Source: Salidesulfovibrio onnuriiensis
GTDB taxonomy: Bacteria; Desulfobacterota; Desulfovibrionia; Desulfovibrionales; Desulfovibrionaceae
Length of the DNA: 64,000 nt
Assembly (NCBI RefSeq): GCF_008001235.1
Contig: NZ_CP040751.1
Span: forward strand, 2,773,001-2,837,000
Direction: 5' to 3'
Below, piece after piece: positions 44,055-54,633 of the stretch. Each line of letters starts with the position of its first letter. Position 1 is the first letter of the stretch. The notes under the pieces were generated by a model that was not told the DNA's origin, ran no database searches, and saw only the letters and a program-made list of their open reading frames with translations. The position numbers and the translations under genes are program-made.

Positions 44055-46174
44055 GCATAGACTACGAAAACGAACTCAACTCCGCCCAGCTCGAGGCCGT
44101 GAAAAGCACGGAAGGGCCGGTCCTGGTCATTGCCGGGGCGGGCAGCGGCAAGACGCGCACCATCGTCTACCGGCTGGCGCACCTTGTGGAACAGGGCGTG
44201 GACCCGTCCCAGATCCTGCTGCTGACCTTCACCCGCAAGGCCGCCCAGGAAATGCTGCACCGGGCCGAGGCCATCCTGGGCCGCTCCCTGCACGGCACCA
44301 GCGGCGGCACCTTCCACTCCTTCGCCTACGCCACCCTGCGCATGAACACCCACGACATCGGCTACCCCAGCGGCTTCACCCTGCTGGACCGGGGGGATTC
44401 CGAATCCATCATCCGCGACCTGCGCAAGGACCTGGAGCTGGGCAAGGGCGACAAGTCCTACCCCAAGAAAAACACCATGCTGGACATGGTCACCAAGTCG
44501 CGCAACAAGGAGCGTCCCATGGACGCCATCGTGGAGCAGGAGGCCTTCCACCTGAACTCCTATGTGGAGGATTTCGAGACCATTGCCGAGGAGTACGGCA
44601 AGTACAAGCGCCACCATGCGCTCATGGACTACGACGACCTGCTCTTCGAGCTGGACAGGCTGCTGGCCGAGAACGAGCCCCTGCGCAACCAGCTCCAGAT
44701 GCGCTTCCGCTACATCATGGTGGACGAATACCAGGACACCAACCTGGTGCAGGCGCGCATCGTCAAAAATCTCGCCGGATCGAACGGCAATGTCATGGCC
44801 GTGGGCGACGATGCCCAATCCATCTATGCCTTCCGTGGAGCCAACGTCGCCAATATCCTCGAATTCCCTAAAATTTTCCAGGGCACCAAGATCATCCGGC
44901 TGGAACAGAACTACCGCAGTGTGCAGCCCATCCTGAGCATGACCAACCACATCCTGGCCAATGCGCGCATCAAGTTCGACAAGAAGCTCTTTTCCGACCG
45001 CCAGAGCGAACGGCTTCCCGAGATCATCTATCCCCTGAGCGACCAGACCCAGGCCCGGCTGGTGGTGGACAAGGTCATAGAACTGAGCCGCAAGTACCTG
45101 ATGCACGAGATCGCCGTGCTGTTCCGCGCGGGCTACCAGTCCTACCACCTGGAGGTGGCCCTGACGCGCATCGGCATCAAGTACCAGAAATACGGCGGCA
45201 TCCGCTTCCACGAGGCCGCCCACGTCAAGGACGTGATCTGCTACCTGCGGCTCATCCTCAATTCGCACGACACCATGGCCTGGCAGCGCTCCCTAGAACA
45301 CGTCAAGGGCGTGGGGCCAAAGACCGTGGCCAAGATCTACGAGGCCATGCACACGGCTAACGGCGAAAAATACATGACCAAGATGCGCAAGAAACATCCG
45401 GAGCTAGACGACCTGCTCAACGAACTGGACGCCCTGCGCACCGGCAACATCAAGCCAGCGGCCGCCATCGACCGGGTCATGAGCTTCTACCAGGCCATCC
45501 TGACCCAGAAATACCCGGACGACTATCCCAAACGCCAGGCGGGCTTGGAGCAGCTTTCCCAGATCGCGGCCAACTACGCGGACCTGGAGGCCTTCCTGGG
45601 CGACCTGAGCCTGGACGGCGACCCGGAGGAAGAAAAACGCAAGGAAAACGCCCTGGTGCTCTCCACGGTACACTCCTCCAAGGGGCTTGAATGGAAGGCC
45701 GTGCTGATCATCGATTGTGTGGAGGACCGCTTCCCGTCCAAGAAGGCGCTCAACCGGCCCGAGGACCTGGAAGAGGAGCGGCGGCTCATGTACGTGGCCT
45801 GCACCCGTGCCATGGACTCCCTGCACCTGTTCGTGCCCAAGACCATCTACAACCGCTACAACGGCGTTTCCGACCCGGCTCTGCCCAGTCCGTTCGTGCT
45901 GGAACTGCCGGGGTACACGTTCGACCGTCTGCAGGAAGGCTATTCCGGCGGGTTGGAGCGCCAACGCAAGGAGCGCCCGCCGAGCATGGTGCAGCCGCGC
46001 GACACGGAGAAATCATCGACACCCCAAAATGATGCGGGCACTCTGGGCTTCTGCAGGCACAAGATTTTCGGCAAGGGCAAGATCATCGCCCGCGTGGAGC
46101 CCAACAAGTACCGGATCAACTTTCCGGGGTTCGGGCTCAAAGTCATCATCGAAGACTATGTGGAACTGATATAA
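44051..46174 (+). CDS. UvrD/Rep-type DNA helicase
   Basis: A 707-residue SF1A helicase with Q-motif LNSAQLEAV, Walker A GAGSGKTRTIVYR, motif II VDEYQDTN, motif III GDDAQSIYAFRGA, motif IV LEQNYRS, motif V STVHSSKGLEW and motif VI EERRLMYVACTRA. It unwinds DNA in repair or replication restart. The 4-base overlap with the upstream AlkP gene is unusual company. It ends with a glycine-rich, charged tail and a short KOW-like segment. Confidence 0.93.
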   Translation: MSIDYENELNSAQLEAVKSTEGPVLVIAGAGSGKTRTIVYRLAHLVEQGVDPSQILLLTFTRKAAQEMLHRAEAILGRSLHGTSGGTFHSFAYATLRMNTHDIGYPSGFTLLDRGDSESIIRDLRKDLELGKGDKSYPKKNTMLDMVTKSRNKERPMDAIVEQEAFHLNSYVEDFETIAEEYGKYKRHHALMDYDDLLFELDRLLAENEPLRNQLQMRFRYIMVDEYQDTNLVQARIVKNLAGSNGNVMAVGDDAQSIYAFRGANVANILEFPKIFQGTKIIRLEQNYRSVQPILSMTNHILANARIKFDKKLFSDRQSERLPEIIYPLSDQTQARLVVDKVIELSRKYLMHEIAVLFRAGYQSYHLEVALTRIGIKYQKYGGIRFHEAAHVKDVICYLRLILNSHDTMAWQRSLEHVKGVGPKTVAKIYEAMHTANGEKYMTKMRKKHPELDDLLNELDALRTGNIKPAAAIDRVMSFYQAILTQKYPDDYPKRQAGLEQLSQIAANYADLEAFLGDLSLDGDPEEEKRKENALVLSTVHSSKGLEWKAVLIIDCVEDRFPSKKALNRPEDLEEERRLMYVACTRAMDSLHLFVPKTIYNRYNGVSDPALPSPFVLELPGYTFDRLQEGYSGGLERQRKERPPSMVQPRDTEKSSTPQNDAGTLGFCRHKIFGKGKIIARVEPNKYRINFPGFGLKVIIEDYVELI

Positions 46175-46192
46175 TTTCCAAGGGATACAACC

Positions 46193-47149
46193 ATGAAACT
46201 CACTTCCGAAGACGCATTTCTCGAACTCATCGACTCCCATTTCCCGCGTGAGAACCAGTTCCTGAAAATGGGACGCGGCGACGACTGCGCGGTGCTCAAG
46301 GCCGAAGGCGAGCTGTGCATCAGCTCCGACCTCTTTGTGGAGGACGTGCACTTCCGGCGCAGCTATTTCGGCCCCGGCGACATCGGCTACAAGGCTTTGG
46401 CCGTGAATATCAGCGACATTTGCGGCATGGGCGCACGGCCGCGCGGCTTCAACATGGACCTCATGATCCCGGAAGGCCTGGACCCCGGTTACTGGGACGC
46501 CTTTTTCAGGGACATGGCCGCCCTGGCCCGGCAGAACGAGCTGGCGCTGGCGGGCGGCGACCTGAGCCGCTCCGACAAACTCGGCGTGAACATCACCATA
46601 TGGGGATCTGCCGGTCCCGGCCGGGTTTTCATCCCGCGCCAGAAAAACAAGCCCGGCGACATTCTGTTCACCTGCGGAGAACTGGGGCTGGCCCGCGTGG
46701 GACTGCTCGCGCTGGAGGAACAGGGGCTCAATGCGGCGAAAAGCCAGTATCCGCAGGCGGTCATGGCCCATCTGCGCCCCAAGCCCAAGGCCATGGTCGG
46801 CACCCTGCTCTCCGCGGCAGGAGCCACAAGCCTCATGGACGTCTCGGACGGCCTGGCCCGCGACCTGCCCCGCCTGCTCGCTCCGGGCAACGGCGCGGCC
46901 ATCACCATCGGCGAAGACATGATCCATGCGGAGGTGCGCGCCTTTGCTCAGGCAAAGGGAGCCAGGCCGGAGGAACTGGTCTTTCTGGGCGGGGAAGACT
47001 ATGCCCTGCTCGGCAGTGCGGACCAGGAAACCTTTGCCTCCAAAATCTCCAGCATTCCGGGCATCAGGCAGATCGGCCTGGTTACCGAAAAAGGAATAAC
47101 GGTCAACGGGAAGGAATGCGAACCCGCCGGGTTCGACCATTTCGCATAA
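46193..47149 (+). CDS. thiL: Thiamine-monophosphate kinase
   Basis: A 318-residue kinase that turns thiamine monophosphate into the active diphosphate. Family motifs are GRGDDCAVL, SDLFVEDVHF, LAVNISDICGMGA and VSDGLARDLPRL. ATG 46193 follows AAGGGATACAACC. It is followed closely by trmO and is co-transcribed. Confidence 0.94.
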   Translation: MKLTSEDAFLELIDSHFPRENQFLKMGRGDDCAVLKAEGELCISSDLFVEDVHFRRSYFGPGDIGYKALAVNISDICGMGARPRGFNMDLMIPEGLDPGYWDAFFRDMAALARQNELALAGGDLSRSDKLGVNITIWGSAGPGRVFIPRQKNKPGDILFTCGELGLARVGLLALEEQGLNAAKSQYPQAVMAHLRPKPKAMVGTLLSAAGATSLMDVSDGLARDLPRLLAPGNGAAITIGEDMIHAEVRAFAQAKGARPEELVFLGGEDYALLGSADQETFASKISSIPGIRQIGLVTEKGITVNGKECEPAGFDHFA

Positions 47150-47161
47150 AGGGGAAAATCA

Positions 47162-47599
47162 ATGGACCAGGAACTGAAGATTCTCGGTTATGTGCGCTCC
47201 AGCATCAAGGACAAGGGCGGACCGGCCAAGATGGAAAACGAGCCCGGAGCGGTGCGCGCAGTCATAGAACTTGATGAGCAGTACGCCAGGGGCACCCACG
47301 GCCTCTCCGAAGGGGCGGAAATCGAGCTGTTCACCTGGTTCCACCTGAGCGACCGCACGGCCCTGGACTGCCATCCCCGCGGCAATCCCGCCAACCCAGT
47401 ACAGGGCGTCTTCGCCACCCGCTCCCCGAACCGCCCCAATCCCATCGGGCTGCACCGCACATCCATCGTATCCATGCTTTCCCCCACCCGCTTCGAGGTG
47501 GAGCCCCTGGAGGCGGTGGACGGCACGCCGATCATCGACATCAAGCCCAAGCCCAAGGGGTTGCCGAGCTGGAAGACCATGGAGCGGGACAACCAATGA
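47162..47599 (+). CDS. trmO: tRNA t6A N6-methyltransferase TrmO
   Basis: A 145-residue SAM-dependent enzyme that methylates threonylcarbamoyl-adenosine at tRNA position 37. The core RSPNRPNPIGLH and GTPIIDIKP motifs are diagnostic of this TrmO/YaeB family. ATG 47162 follows GGGGAAAATCA; the stop overlaps the next gene by four bases. It is a natural follow-up to the t6A made with TsaE. Confidence 0.9.
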   Translation: MDQELKILGYVRSSIKDKGGPAKMENEPGAVRAVIELDEQYARGTHGLSEGAEIELFTWFHLSDRTALDCHPRGNPANPVQGVFATRSPNRPNPIGLHRTSIVSMLSPTRFEVEPLEAVDGTPIIDIKPKPKGLPSWKTMERDNQ

Positions 47600-48162
47600 G
47601 ACGCATGATGCTTTTCCTGGCGAGCGTCCTGCTTGCCGCGTTCACGGTCCTGCCCGCCCACGGGGCCGAGCTGGCCGGGGCGACACTGGACGACACCCTG
47701 GACATGGAAGGAAGCACCCTGATGCTCAGCGGCATGGCCCTGCGCGAAAAATTCGTGTTCGACGTCTATGTGGCCGGGCTCTACCTGCCCGAAAAACGTA
47801 CCGACGCCCAAGTCATTCTGGAAACGGACGAACCGCGCATCATGGTCATGCACTTCCTGCGTACAGTGGAGGCCCAAAAGATCAACGACGCCTGGATGCA
47901 GGGGCTCGAAGACAATACCCCCGAAGCCGACGAGGAGTTGAAGGCCAAATTCTCCCGGCTCTGCTCCATGATGCAGGATGTTTACAAGGGCGAGGACATG
48001 GTCTTTTCCTACGTGCCCGGAATCGGCACGGCCATTGAAACGGCGCAGACGCCCAAGGGAGTCATCCAAGGCAAGGACTTTACCGACGCTCTGCTCTCCA
48101 CCTGGATCGGTCCCAAACCCGGCCCGGGGAAATCGTTCCGGAAGGCACTTCTCAAAGAGTAA
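47596..48162 (+). CDS. Exported chalcone-isomerase-like protein
   Basis: A 188-residue protein with a Sec signal (residues 1-24, ending PAHGA) and the bacterial chalcone-isomerase-like fold (GMALREKFVFDVYVAGLYLPE, a common start of the family). Bacterial members are periplasmic and of unknown function; they do not make flavonoids in known cases. It overlaps trmO and is followed by a terminator. Confidence 0.85.
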   Translation: MRRMMLFLASVLLAAFTVLPAHGAELAGATLDDTLDMEGSTLMLSGMALREKFVFDVYVAGLYLPEKRTDAQVILETDEPRIMVMHFLRTVEAQKINDAWMQGLEDNTPEADEELKAKFSRLCSMMQDVYKGEDMVFSYVPGIGTAIETAQTPKGVIQGKDFTDALLSTWIGPKPGPGKSFRKALLKE

Positions 48163-48165
48163 TAA

Positions 48166-48190
48166 AAAACCCCGGTTGAACCGGGGTTTT
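48166..48190. terminator. Bidirectional terminator
   Basis: Stem AAAACCCCGG (48166-48175) and CCGGGGTTTT (48181-48190), with A and T runs at both sides. It ends the plus operon and the convergent UPF0316 gene. Confidence 0.88.
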
Positions 48191-48198
48191 CTTTCTGG

Positions 48199-48765
48199 TC
48201 AGCTTGCGAACCGGGGCCGCCTGGATTTCATGCGGCTCCAGAGCGACGTCTGTTCCGGCCGCTGGATGCTGGATGCACCGGCGGTCTCGAAGGTATAGAA
48301 CAGTTCTGGGTCCACTTCGCGCGCCAGGGACAGGATATGTTTCATGTCCTTGCGTTTGCAGACCACGAACTGGACCGTGACCGGCCCGTCCTCGCCGTCG
48401 CCCGTGACCGTGGTGATGCCGTACCCGCCCTCGCGAACGACCTTGGCGATCTTGCGGCCCGAGCTGTTGCTGATGATGCGCAGCACCACGTTGCCCAGGG
48501 CGAGCTTCTTTTCGCAGGTGATGCCCATTGCCGTGCCCACCCCGAAACCCAGGGCGTAGCAAACGGCGAGAAACGGCACCTCTCCCACCTTCATGATCAC
48601 GGTGGAGGTGCCCATGACCCAGATCAGCATTTCCACCACACCCAGGAGAAGCGCCATTTTGCGCTCGCCCAGCATGGAGACCATGACACGAATGGTGCCA
48701 AGGGTCAGGACCACTGCTTCGGCCAGAAAGACCATCATTCCAAGAAATATTGTATCCATCGTCAT
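48199..48765 (-). CDS. UPF0316 membrane protein (DUF5698-DUF2179)
   Basis: A 188-residue protein with three membrane helices in the first 100 residues (DUF5698-like) and a cytoplasmic C-terminal DUF2179-like domain (GYGITTVTGDGEDGPV). This matches the UPF0316 family, seen in Gram-positives as YebE; the function is unknown. The start is ATG 48765 after AGGAAAACACA; an in-frame ATG 20 codons upstream lacks a site. Confidence 0.8.
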   Translation of the reverse strand: MTMDTIFLGMMVFLAEAVVLTLGTIRVMVSMLGERKMALLLGVVEMLIWVMGTSTVIMKVGEVPFLAVCYALGFGVGTAMGITCEKKLALGNVVLRIISNSSGRKIAKVVREGGYGITTVTGDGEDGPVTVQFVVCKRKDMKHILSLAREVDPELFYTFETAGASSIQRPEQTSLWSRMKSRRPRFAS

Positions 48766-49039
48766 TGTGTTTTCCTCTCTTGTTGGGAAGCAGGACGATT
48801 TAAGACCGAACCATTGATTCGTCAATCAATTTTTGCACATTTTTTTACTCTTTAAATTCGGCTAGTTACATACCGTATTTTCTCAATACGCTTACAGAAA
48901 ACACTTCTCCCCAACACCTTGAGTAAAAAGGCGCGCGCAAAAGCCTCATGCGTCCACGTCATTCGCCTGCCTGAAGGATCAATTCCTGACGATGGCATGA
49001 CGACAAGGTAAAAATCCTACCGCCCTTCCCCGCCCAACA
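48766..49039. other. Intergenic region upstream of the UPF0316 gene
   Basis: A 274-base stretch between the UPF0316 start and the ilvC terminator. It holds an inverted repeat TTGATT-CGTC-AATCAA (48814-48829) overlapping a candidate minus-strand -35 (TTGACG at 48817-48822, 17 bases before TAAATC). The rest shows no ORF, tRNA or strong hairpin. Confidence 0.4.
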
Positions 49040-49069
49040 AAAAAGGGCGACTCCATAGGAGCCGCCCCT
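49040..49069 (-). terminator. Rho-independent terminator after ilvC
   Basis: On the minus strand AAGGGGCGGCTCC pairs with GGAGTCGCCCTT around a TAT loop using two G-U wobbles, then TTTT follows. It sits about 25 bases past the ilvC stop. Confidence 0.75.
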
Positions 49070-49092
49070 TGCATTCGGTACGTGATGCGCCG

Positions 49093-50094
<1,002 letters not shown>

Positions 50095-50108
50095 CTAAGG
50101 GTTCGGTC

Positions 50109-50201
50109 GGCCCGTGGGTGGTGAGCACGGGCCAATGAGTGAAATATATCCCTCACGGCTGATAGCGCACAGCCGACGCTTCCCGGCCTCTTACGACCGG
50201 G
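50109..50201 (-). promoter_or_regulatory. Hairpin leader between ilvN and ilvC
   Basis: Two inverted repeats on the minus-strand message: GGCCCGTG (50109-50116) with CACGGGCC (50126-50133), and CCCGG (50182-50186) with CCGGG (50197-50201). Neither has a T run, so they are not classical terminators. They could be processing or mRNA-stability elements. No leader peptide was seen. Confidence 0.3.
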
Positions 50202-50240
50202 AGCAACGATTGTCCAGCGCTTTAAGCCGTTCGGGTGGTA

Positions 50241-50726
50241 TTAATCGATCTGCATGGCACGCTTCATGGCCACGTTGCCGGTGCGGGCGATCTCCTTGAT
50301 GCCGAATCGGGATAGGAGATTGACGATGGCCTTAATCTTGCCATGGTCGCCCGTGCACTCGATGGTCAGTTCGTCAATGCTCACATCCACGACCTTGCAG
50401 CGAAAAATATCCGTAATACGTAGAATTTCCGCGCGTTTGGAGTCTTCCGCATTGACCTTGACGAGAACCATCTCGCGCTCCACGGCCTGGACCTGGGTGA
50501 AGTCCTTGACCGTGATGACCGGAACCAGCTTGCGAAGCTGTTTGACGATCTGTTCAATGATGGCGTCGTCCCCCCGGGCCACGATGGTCATGAGCGAAAC
50601 GCCCTTTTCCAGGGTGGGAGCGACGTTGAGTGATTCGATGTTGAAGCCCCTGCCGCTGAAAAGCCCCGCAACCCTGGAAAGGACACCGGGCTCGTTCTCG
50701 ACCATGACGGAAAGCGTATGTTTCAT
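50241..50726 (-). CDS. ilvN: Acetolactate synthase regulatory subunit
   Basis: A 161-residue small subunit (IlvN/IlvH type) with an N-terminal ACT domain (HTLSVMVENEPGVLSRVAGLFSG) that binds valine and a C-terminal ACT-like domain. It activates and gives feedback inhibition to IlvB. It lies 12 bases downstream of ilvB and ATG 50726 has AGGAGAGAGG upstream. Confidence 0.95.
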   Translation of the reverse strand: MKHTLSVMVENEPGVLSRVAGLFSGRGFNIESLNVAPTLEKGVSLMTIVARGDDAIIEQIVKQLRKLVPVITVKDFTQVQAVEREMVLVKVNAEDSKRAEILRITDIFRCKVVDVSIDELTIECTGDHGKIKAIVNLLSRFGIKEIARTGNVAMKRAMQID

Positions 50727-50738
50727 GGTTCCTCTCTC

Positions 50739-52433
50739 CTAAACGAGCAGCATCTCGGTCAGCGAGGCCCCGGCCGGGACCATCGGGTAAACATTCTCTT
50801 CCTGAGCCACGCGGACATCCACAATGCAGGGCTTGTCCACTTCAAAGGCTTCTCGGAGCACCTTTTCCACGTCCTTTTTCTCGGTGATGCGATAGCCCGC
50901 CGCGCCATAGGCCTCGGCCAGCTTCACGAAATCGGGCTGGGCGTCCATGCAGGTGGCGCAGTAGTTCTTCTTGTAGAACAATTCCTGCCACTGGCGGACC
51001 ATGCCCAGGTACCCGTTGTTCAGGATGACGATCTTGACCGGCAGCTTGTTGCAGACCACGGTCATCATCTCCTGGATGTTCATCTGGATGGAACCGTCCC
51101 CGGCGATGTTGACGACCAGCTTGTCCGGAAAGGCCCGCTGGGCCCCCATGGCGGCGGGGAACCCGTACCCCATGGTGCCGAGACCACCCGACGTCAGGAA
51201 CGTGTTGGGTTCCTTGACCTTGTAGAACTGGGCGGCCCACATCTGGTTCTGGCCCACCTCGGTGCAAACTATGGCGTCGCCCTTGGTGATCTCGTAGATC
51301 TTCTCCACCACGTACTGGGGTTTGATCTTCACCTCGTCGTCGATGTAGGTCAGCGGGTGCAGCCGGTTCCATTCGATGATCTGCTCAAGCCACTGCTCGT
51401 GCTTGCGCTGCCAGTTCACTTCGCCCTTGATGGACTTCATTTCCTTTTGCAGCGCGGCCAGCGCGCTCTTGCAGTCGGCAACAAGCGGCACGTGCACGGA
51501 AACGTTCTTCTGGATGGACGTGGGGTCCACGTCGATATGCACGATGGTCGCGTGCGGTGCGAACTCGCTGATCTTGCCGGTGACGCGGTCGTCGAAACGC
51601 GCGCCCACGGCCAGGAGCAGATCGCAGTTGTTCACGGCCATGTTGGCGCAATAGGTGCCGTGCATTCCCAGCATGCCCAGCCAGAGTTCCTCGTCATCCC
51701 CCGGATAGGCCCCCAGGCCCATGAGGGTGGAGGTCACGGGGATGCGAAGTTCCCGGGCCAGCCAGCGCAATTCCTCATGGCTCTTCGAGGAGATCACGCC
51801 GCCACCGGAATAGATGAGCGGCCGCTCGGCCTTCTTGATCAGCTGCGCCAGCTTGCGGATCTGCCCGATATGCGGCTTGACGTTGGGATTGTAGCTACGG
51901 AGGGAGATCGATTCGGGGTACTCGAACTCGCATTTCTGACTCATCAGGTCTTTGGGCACATCCACCAGCACGGGACCGGGGCGCCCGGTCCGTGCGAGGT
52001 AGAATGCCTGTTTGACGGTCCTGGCCAGATCACGGACGTCCTGCACCAGGTAATTGTGCTTGGTACAGGGCCGGGTAATGCCGACAATGTCCACCTCCTG
52101 GAACGCATCGTTGCCGATGAGCGGAGAGGGCACCTGCCCGGTGAAAATGACCACAGGAATGGAATCCATGTATGCCGTGGCAATACCGGTGACGGTATTG
52201 GTGGCGCCGGGGCCCGAAGTTACTAGGCATACTCCAGTCTTTCCGGTGGCGCGAGCGTAACCGTCCGCGGCATGGATAGCGCCCTGTTCGTGGCGCACTA
52301 GAATATGTTCAATGGAGAAGTTGGGAATTTCGTCGTAAATGTCGATCACGGCTCCGCCAGGGAAGCCGAACATGGCATCGACACCTTCCTCCTCCAAGCA
52401 CTTCAACAATATCTGGGCCCCAGTCAGCTCCAT
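50739..52433 (-). CDS. ilvB: Acetolactate synthase catalytic subunit
   Basis: A 564-residue thiamine-diphosphate enzyme that condenses pyruvate with pyruvate or 2-oxobutyrate. It has the N-terminal TPP Glu region ([15 protein letters not shown]), FAD-binding centre, and the C-terminal TPP motif [14 protein letters not shown] with a downstream NN. ATG 52433 overlaps the GGAGG region at the end of the DUF465 gene; only one base separates the two. Confidence 0.96.
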   Translation of the reverse strand: MELTGAQILLKCLEEEGVDAMFGFPGGAVIDIYDEIPNFSIEHILVRHEQGAIHAADGYARATGKTGVCLVTSGPGATNTVTGIATAYMDSIPVVIFTGQVPSPLIGNDAFQEVDIVGITRPCTKHNYLVQDVRDLARTVKQAFYLARTGRPGPVLVDVPKDLMSQKCEFEYPESISLRSYNPNVKPHIGQIRKLAQLIKKAERPLIYSGGGVISSKSHEELRWLARELRIPVTSTLMGLGAYPGDDEELWLGMLGMHGTYCANMAVNNCDLLLAVGARFDDRVTGKISEFAPHATIVHIDVDPTSIQKNVSVHVPLVADCKSALAALQKEMKSIKGEVNWQRKHEQWLEQIIEWNRLHPLTYIDDEVKIKPQYVVEKIYEITKGDAIVCTEVGQNQMWAAQFYKVKEPNTFLTSGGLGTMGYGFPAAMGAQRAFPDKLVVNIAGDGSIQMNIQEMMTVVCNKLPVKIVILNNGYLGMVRQWQELFYKKNYCATCMDAQPDFVKLAEAYGAAGYRITEKKDVEKVLREAFEVDKPCIVDVRVAQEENVYPMVPAGASLTEMLLV

Positions 52434-52434
52434 C

Positions 52435-52665
52435 CTACGCCTCCGTATCTCGATATTTATCCAATATCGTTTGAAGTTTCGTTTTTCCCGCCAGTTTCTT
52501 CTTCTTGAGTTCCTTCATTTCCTGAGTCTCGGTGGGGCTCAGGTAACCTTTACCCTCGAGCTTCTCGAGCATCTTTTCGTATACGATATGCTGGTCCCAT
52601 AGGGACTTGAGTTCCACGTCTTCAACACCAAACTTTTCAATAAGGGCCAGATCCTTCGACTCCAT
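52435..52665 (-). CDS. DUF465 (YdcH-like) small protein
   Basis: A 76-residue, highly charged, probably coiled-coil protein: [14 protein letters not shown] near the C-terminus matches the DUF465/YdcH pattern. The function is unknown. ATG 52665 follows AAAGGAG. It is joined to ilvB by a one-base gap, which may couple their translation. Confidence 0.85.
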   Translation of the reverse strand: MESKDLALIEKFGVEDVELKSLWDQHIVYEKMLEKLEGKGYLSPTETQEMKELKKKKLAGKTKLQTILDKYRDTEA

Positions 52666-52695
52666 TGGACGCTCCTTTGGTTAAGCGTTCACACG

Positions 52696-53022
52696 TTATT
52701 GCTCCCCCGAGGGAACCAACCGTTCCCAATCGGGCTCTCTACGACTATCTACAGCCAGGACCTTCCTTCGGTTGCTCTGGCCTGATTCCAATGTGACTTG
52801 ATTTTTCTTGAGGCCAAGCTGGTCGGCCAAATAGGCGACAAGGGCCTTGTTGGCCTTGTTGTCGACGGCGGGCGCGTTCAGGCGCACCTTCAAACACCCC
52901 TGGTACGTCCCGGCCAAGCCGTTCTTCCTGGCTCCGGGCTGTACCCAGACATCGAGATTCCAGTGACTGTCGCCCTTTTGTCTGGCGAATTCAGGGAGTG
53001 TTTTTATTGTCTCTCGGATCAT
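52696..53022 (-). CDS. DUF167 (YggU-like) protein
   Basis: A 108-residue YggU/UPF0235 family protein with the core VQPGARKNGLAGTYQG, LKVRLNAPAVDNKANKAL and SGQSNRRKVLAV. The fold is small alpha/beta; the function is unknown. Its start overlaps the divIVA-like stop by four bases. The YggT and YggU pair often travels together, as here. Confidence 0.9.
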   Translation of the reverse strand: MIRETIKTLPEFARQKGDSHWNLDVWVQPGARKNGLAGTYQGCLKVRLNAPAVDNKANKALVAYLADQLGLKKNQVTLESGQSNRRKVLAVDSRREPDWERLVPSGEQ

Positions 53023-53522
53023 TCAGCTTTTTTCAGGTAAGTGAGCTTGGACTCCAGCTCTTCCATTTTTTCCATATCGGGGTCATCGTGTTCCAACATC
53101 TTCAAATGCGAGTCCAATAGGGCCTTTAGCTGAATTTCAAACTGGGTTCTCTGGCGTTTGACGGCTTCCACTTCTTCGTGGATCTGGGCCAACCGGCCGT
53201 GTCCCTTCTGCATCATGGCCTCGGCCTTGGTGCGGGCCTCGTCGATGATGAGCTGGGCTTCCCTGGAGGCCTGCACCTTGAGGTCGTCCACCATCTTCTG
53301 GGTGCTCATGAGCGTGTCCCGCAGGGTTTCGTCCCGCTTGCGGTACTCCACGATTGCGGCCTCCAGCCGTTTCATCTTCTTTTTCATTTCCTTCTGGCTG
53401 TCGGCCATGGAACCGAGGGTCTCGGCGGTCTCCAGCAGGAACTGGTCCACCTCGATCCTGGAATAGCCGAACATCTTCCGGGAAAAACGCTTGTTCAGAA
53501 GATCAATCTTGGAAACAGACAT
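53019..53522 (-). CDS. DivIVA-domain coiled-coil protein
   Basis: A 167-residue protein with the DivIVA N-terminus (IDLLNKRFSRKMFGYSRIEVDQFL) and long coiled-coil segments (about 35-155). DivIVA-type proteins mark curved membrane at poles or septa. In Gram-negative desulfovibrios the role is unclear. ATG 53522 follows TAGGAGGCG. It is between yggT and yggU. Confidence 0.88.
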   Translation of the reverse strand: MSVSKIDLLNKRFSRKMFGYSRIEVDQFLLETAETLGSMADSQKEMKKKMKRLEAAIVEYRKRDETLRDTLMSTQKMVDDLKVQASREAQLIIDEARTKAEAMMQKGHGRLAQIHEEVEAVKRQRTQFEIQLKALLDSHLKMLEHDDPDMEKMEELESKLTYLKKAE

Positions 53523-53531
53523 GAACGCCTC

Positions 53532-53840
53532 CTACATCATCGGGGAACCGCCAATGGCTCCGGCCAGGCGGTAGAGGTTGCCCACGACAACAATATCGAG
53601 AACTTGAATAGCCAGGATAATGACGATGGGGGAAAGGTCGAAGCCTCCCACATTGAGAAACGGCAAAAGCTGCCTGACCTTGTAGAAGACAGGCTCGGTC
53701 ACCCCGCGCAAAAAACGCACAATGGGGTTGTACGGATCAGGATTCACCCAGGTGATCAGGGCCGAAATGATGACGATCCACATGTAGGCATTCAGAACGA
53801 TGCTCAGAACCTTGGCAATGGCAACAACAACTAAATCCAT
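53532..53840 (-). CDS. YggT-family membrane protein
   Basis: About 102 residues with two membrane helices (about 8-28 and 70-90) and INPDP-like NPDPYNPIVRFLRGVTEPV, the YggT signature. It is placed in the periphery of cell division or osmotic response, but the function is unsettled. Of two adjacent ATGs (53843, 53840) the second has better spacing from GGAGG. Confidence 0.88.
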   Translation of the reverse strand: MDLVVVAIAKVLSIVLNAYMWIVIISALITWVNPDPYNPIVRFLRGVTEPVFYKVRQLLPFLNVGGFDLSPIVIILAIQVLDIVVVGNLYRLAGAIGGSPMM

Positions 53841-53926
53841 CATTCCTCCGGGTAAGACTGCCGGAAATCCGTGGATATTCCGGCACGTGACTTCAAACTG
53901 GCACAGCGGTGTCCTTTTATCAAGTC

Positions 53927-54613
53927 CTAATAGAGAACTCTTGTGCCGGGATAGGCGCGCTGCATGCAGCGACGCAGGGTCCAGTAATCGGTGATGTGCA
54001 GATCGGCCTCAAGCCCAGGATTGCGATAGGCCCAGAAACGAACTCCCGCGGCCCGGGCACAGCGCTGGTCCACAATGGAATCGCCGATGAAGACGACCTC
54101 TCCGGGGCGCGCGCCGATCTTGTTCATGGCCTGGTACATGGGCTCGGGGTGCGGCTTAGGTCTGCGCACGTCGGATGAGGTCACCACGGGGTAGAAGAAA
54201 CCCTCCAAATCCATGAGTTCCAGCACCAGATCCATGGTGTCGGTACGGCTGGTGTTGATGGCCAGGGGAAAACCGCAATCCCTGAGCCACCAGAGAAACT
54301 CCTGCAGCCCGTCCATGCGCTTCAGACCCAGACCCGGCAGCAGGTCCCTGTATTTGACCCTACTCTGAAACTCCCGGATGGCCCCCATCTTGTCCTCGGG
54401 GATGATCCGCTCCAGGGATTCCGCCGTGGTATGGCAATGGCAGTAGGCCGCGTCCTCCTCGCTCATGGGCGGCAGGCCGATATGTTCGCGCAGCCTGTTG
54501 TAATACGCGTTGTTGGAGTCCTTGGAATCAATGAGCACGCCGTCGCAGTCAAACACCAGCGCACCGATGTTCTCGAAAACATCCAACCGCATGAGATCGT
54601 TGGTGATGAGCAC
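53927..54613 (-). CDS. HAD-superfamily phosphatase
   Basis: A 228-residue haloacid-dehalogenase-type phosphatase with nucleophile Asp in VFDCDGVLIDS, INTSRTD (motif II), KPHPEP (motif III) and FIGDSIVDQRCARAAG (motif IV). It resembles phosphoglycolate phosphatase-like enzymes, but the substrate is not readable. GTG 54613 follows AAGGAG by six bases. It lies between the YggT gene and an orphan gene. Confidence 0.85.
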   Translation of the reverse strand: MLITNDLMRLDVFENIGALVFDCDGVLIDSKDSNNAYYNRLREHIGLPPMSEEDAAYCHCHTTAESLERIIPEDKMGAIREFQSRVKYRDLLPGLGLKRMDGLQEFLWWLRDCGFPLAINTSRTDTMDLVLELMDLEGFFYPVVTSSDVRRPKPHPEPMYQAMNKIGARPGEVVFIGDSIVDQRCARAAGVRFWAYRNPGLEADLHITDYWTLRRCMQRAYPGTRVLY

Positions 54614-54633
54614 CTCTGTCTCCTTATACTCTT

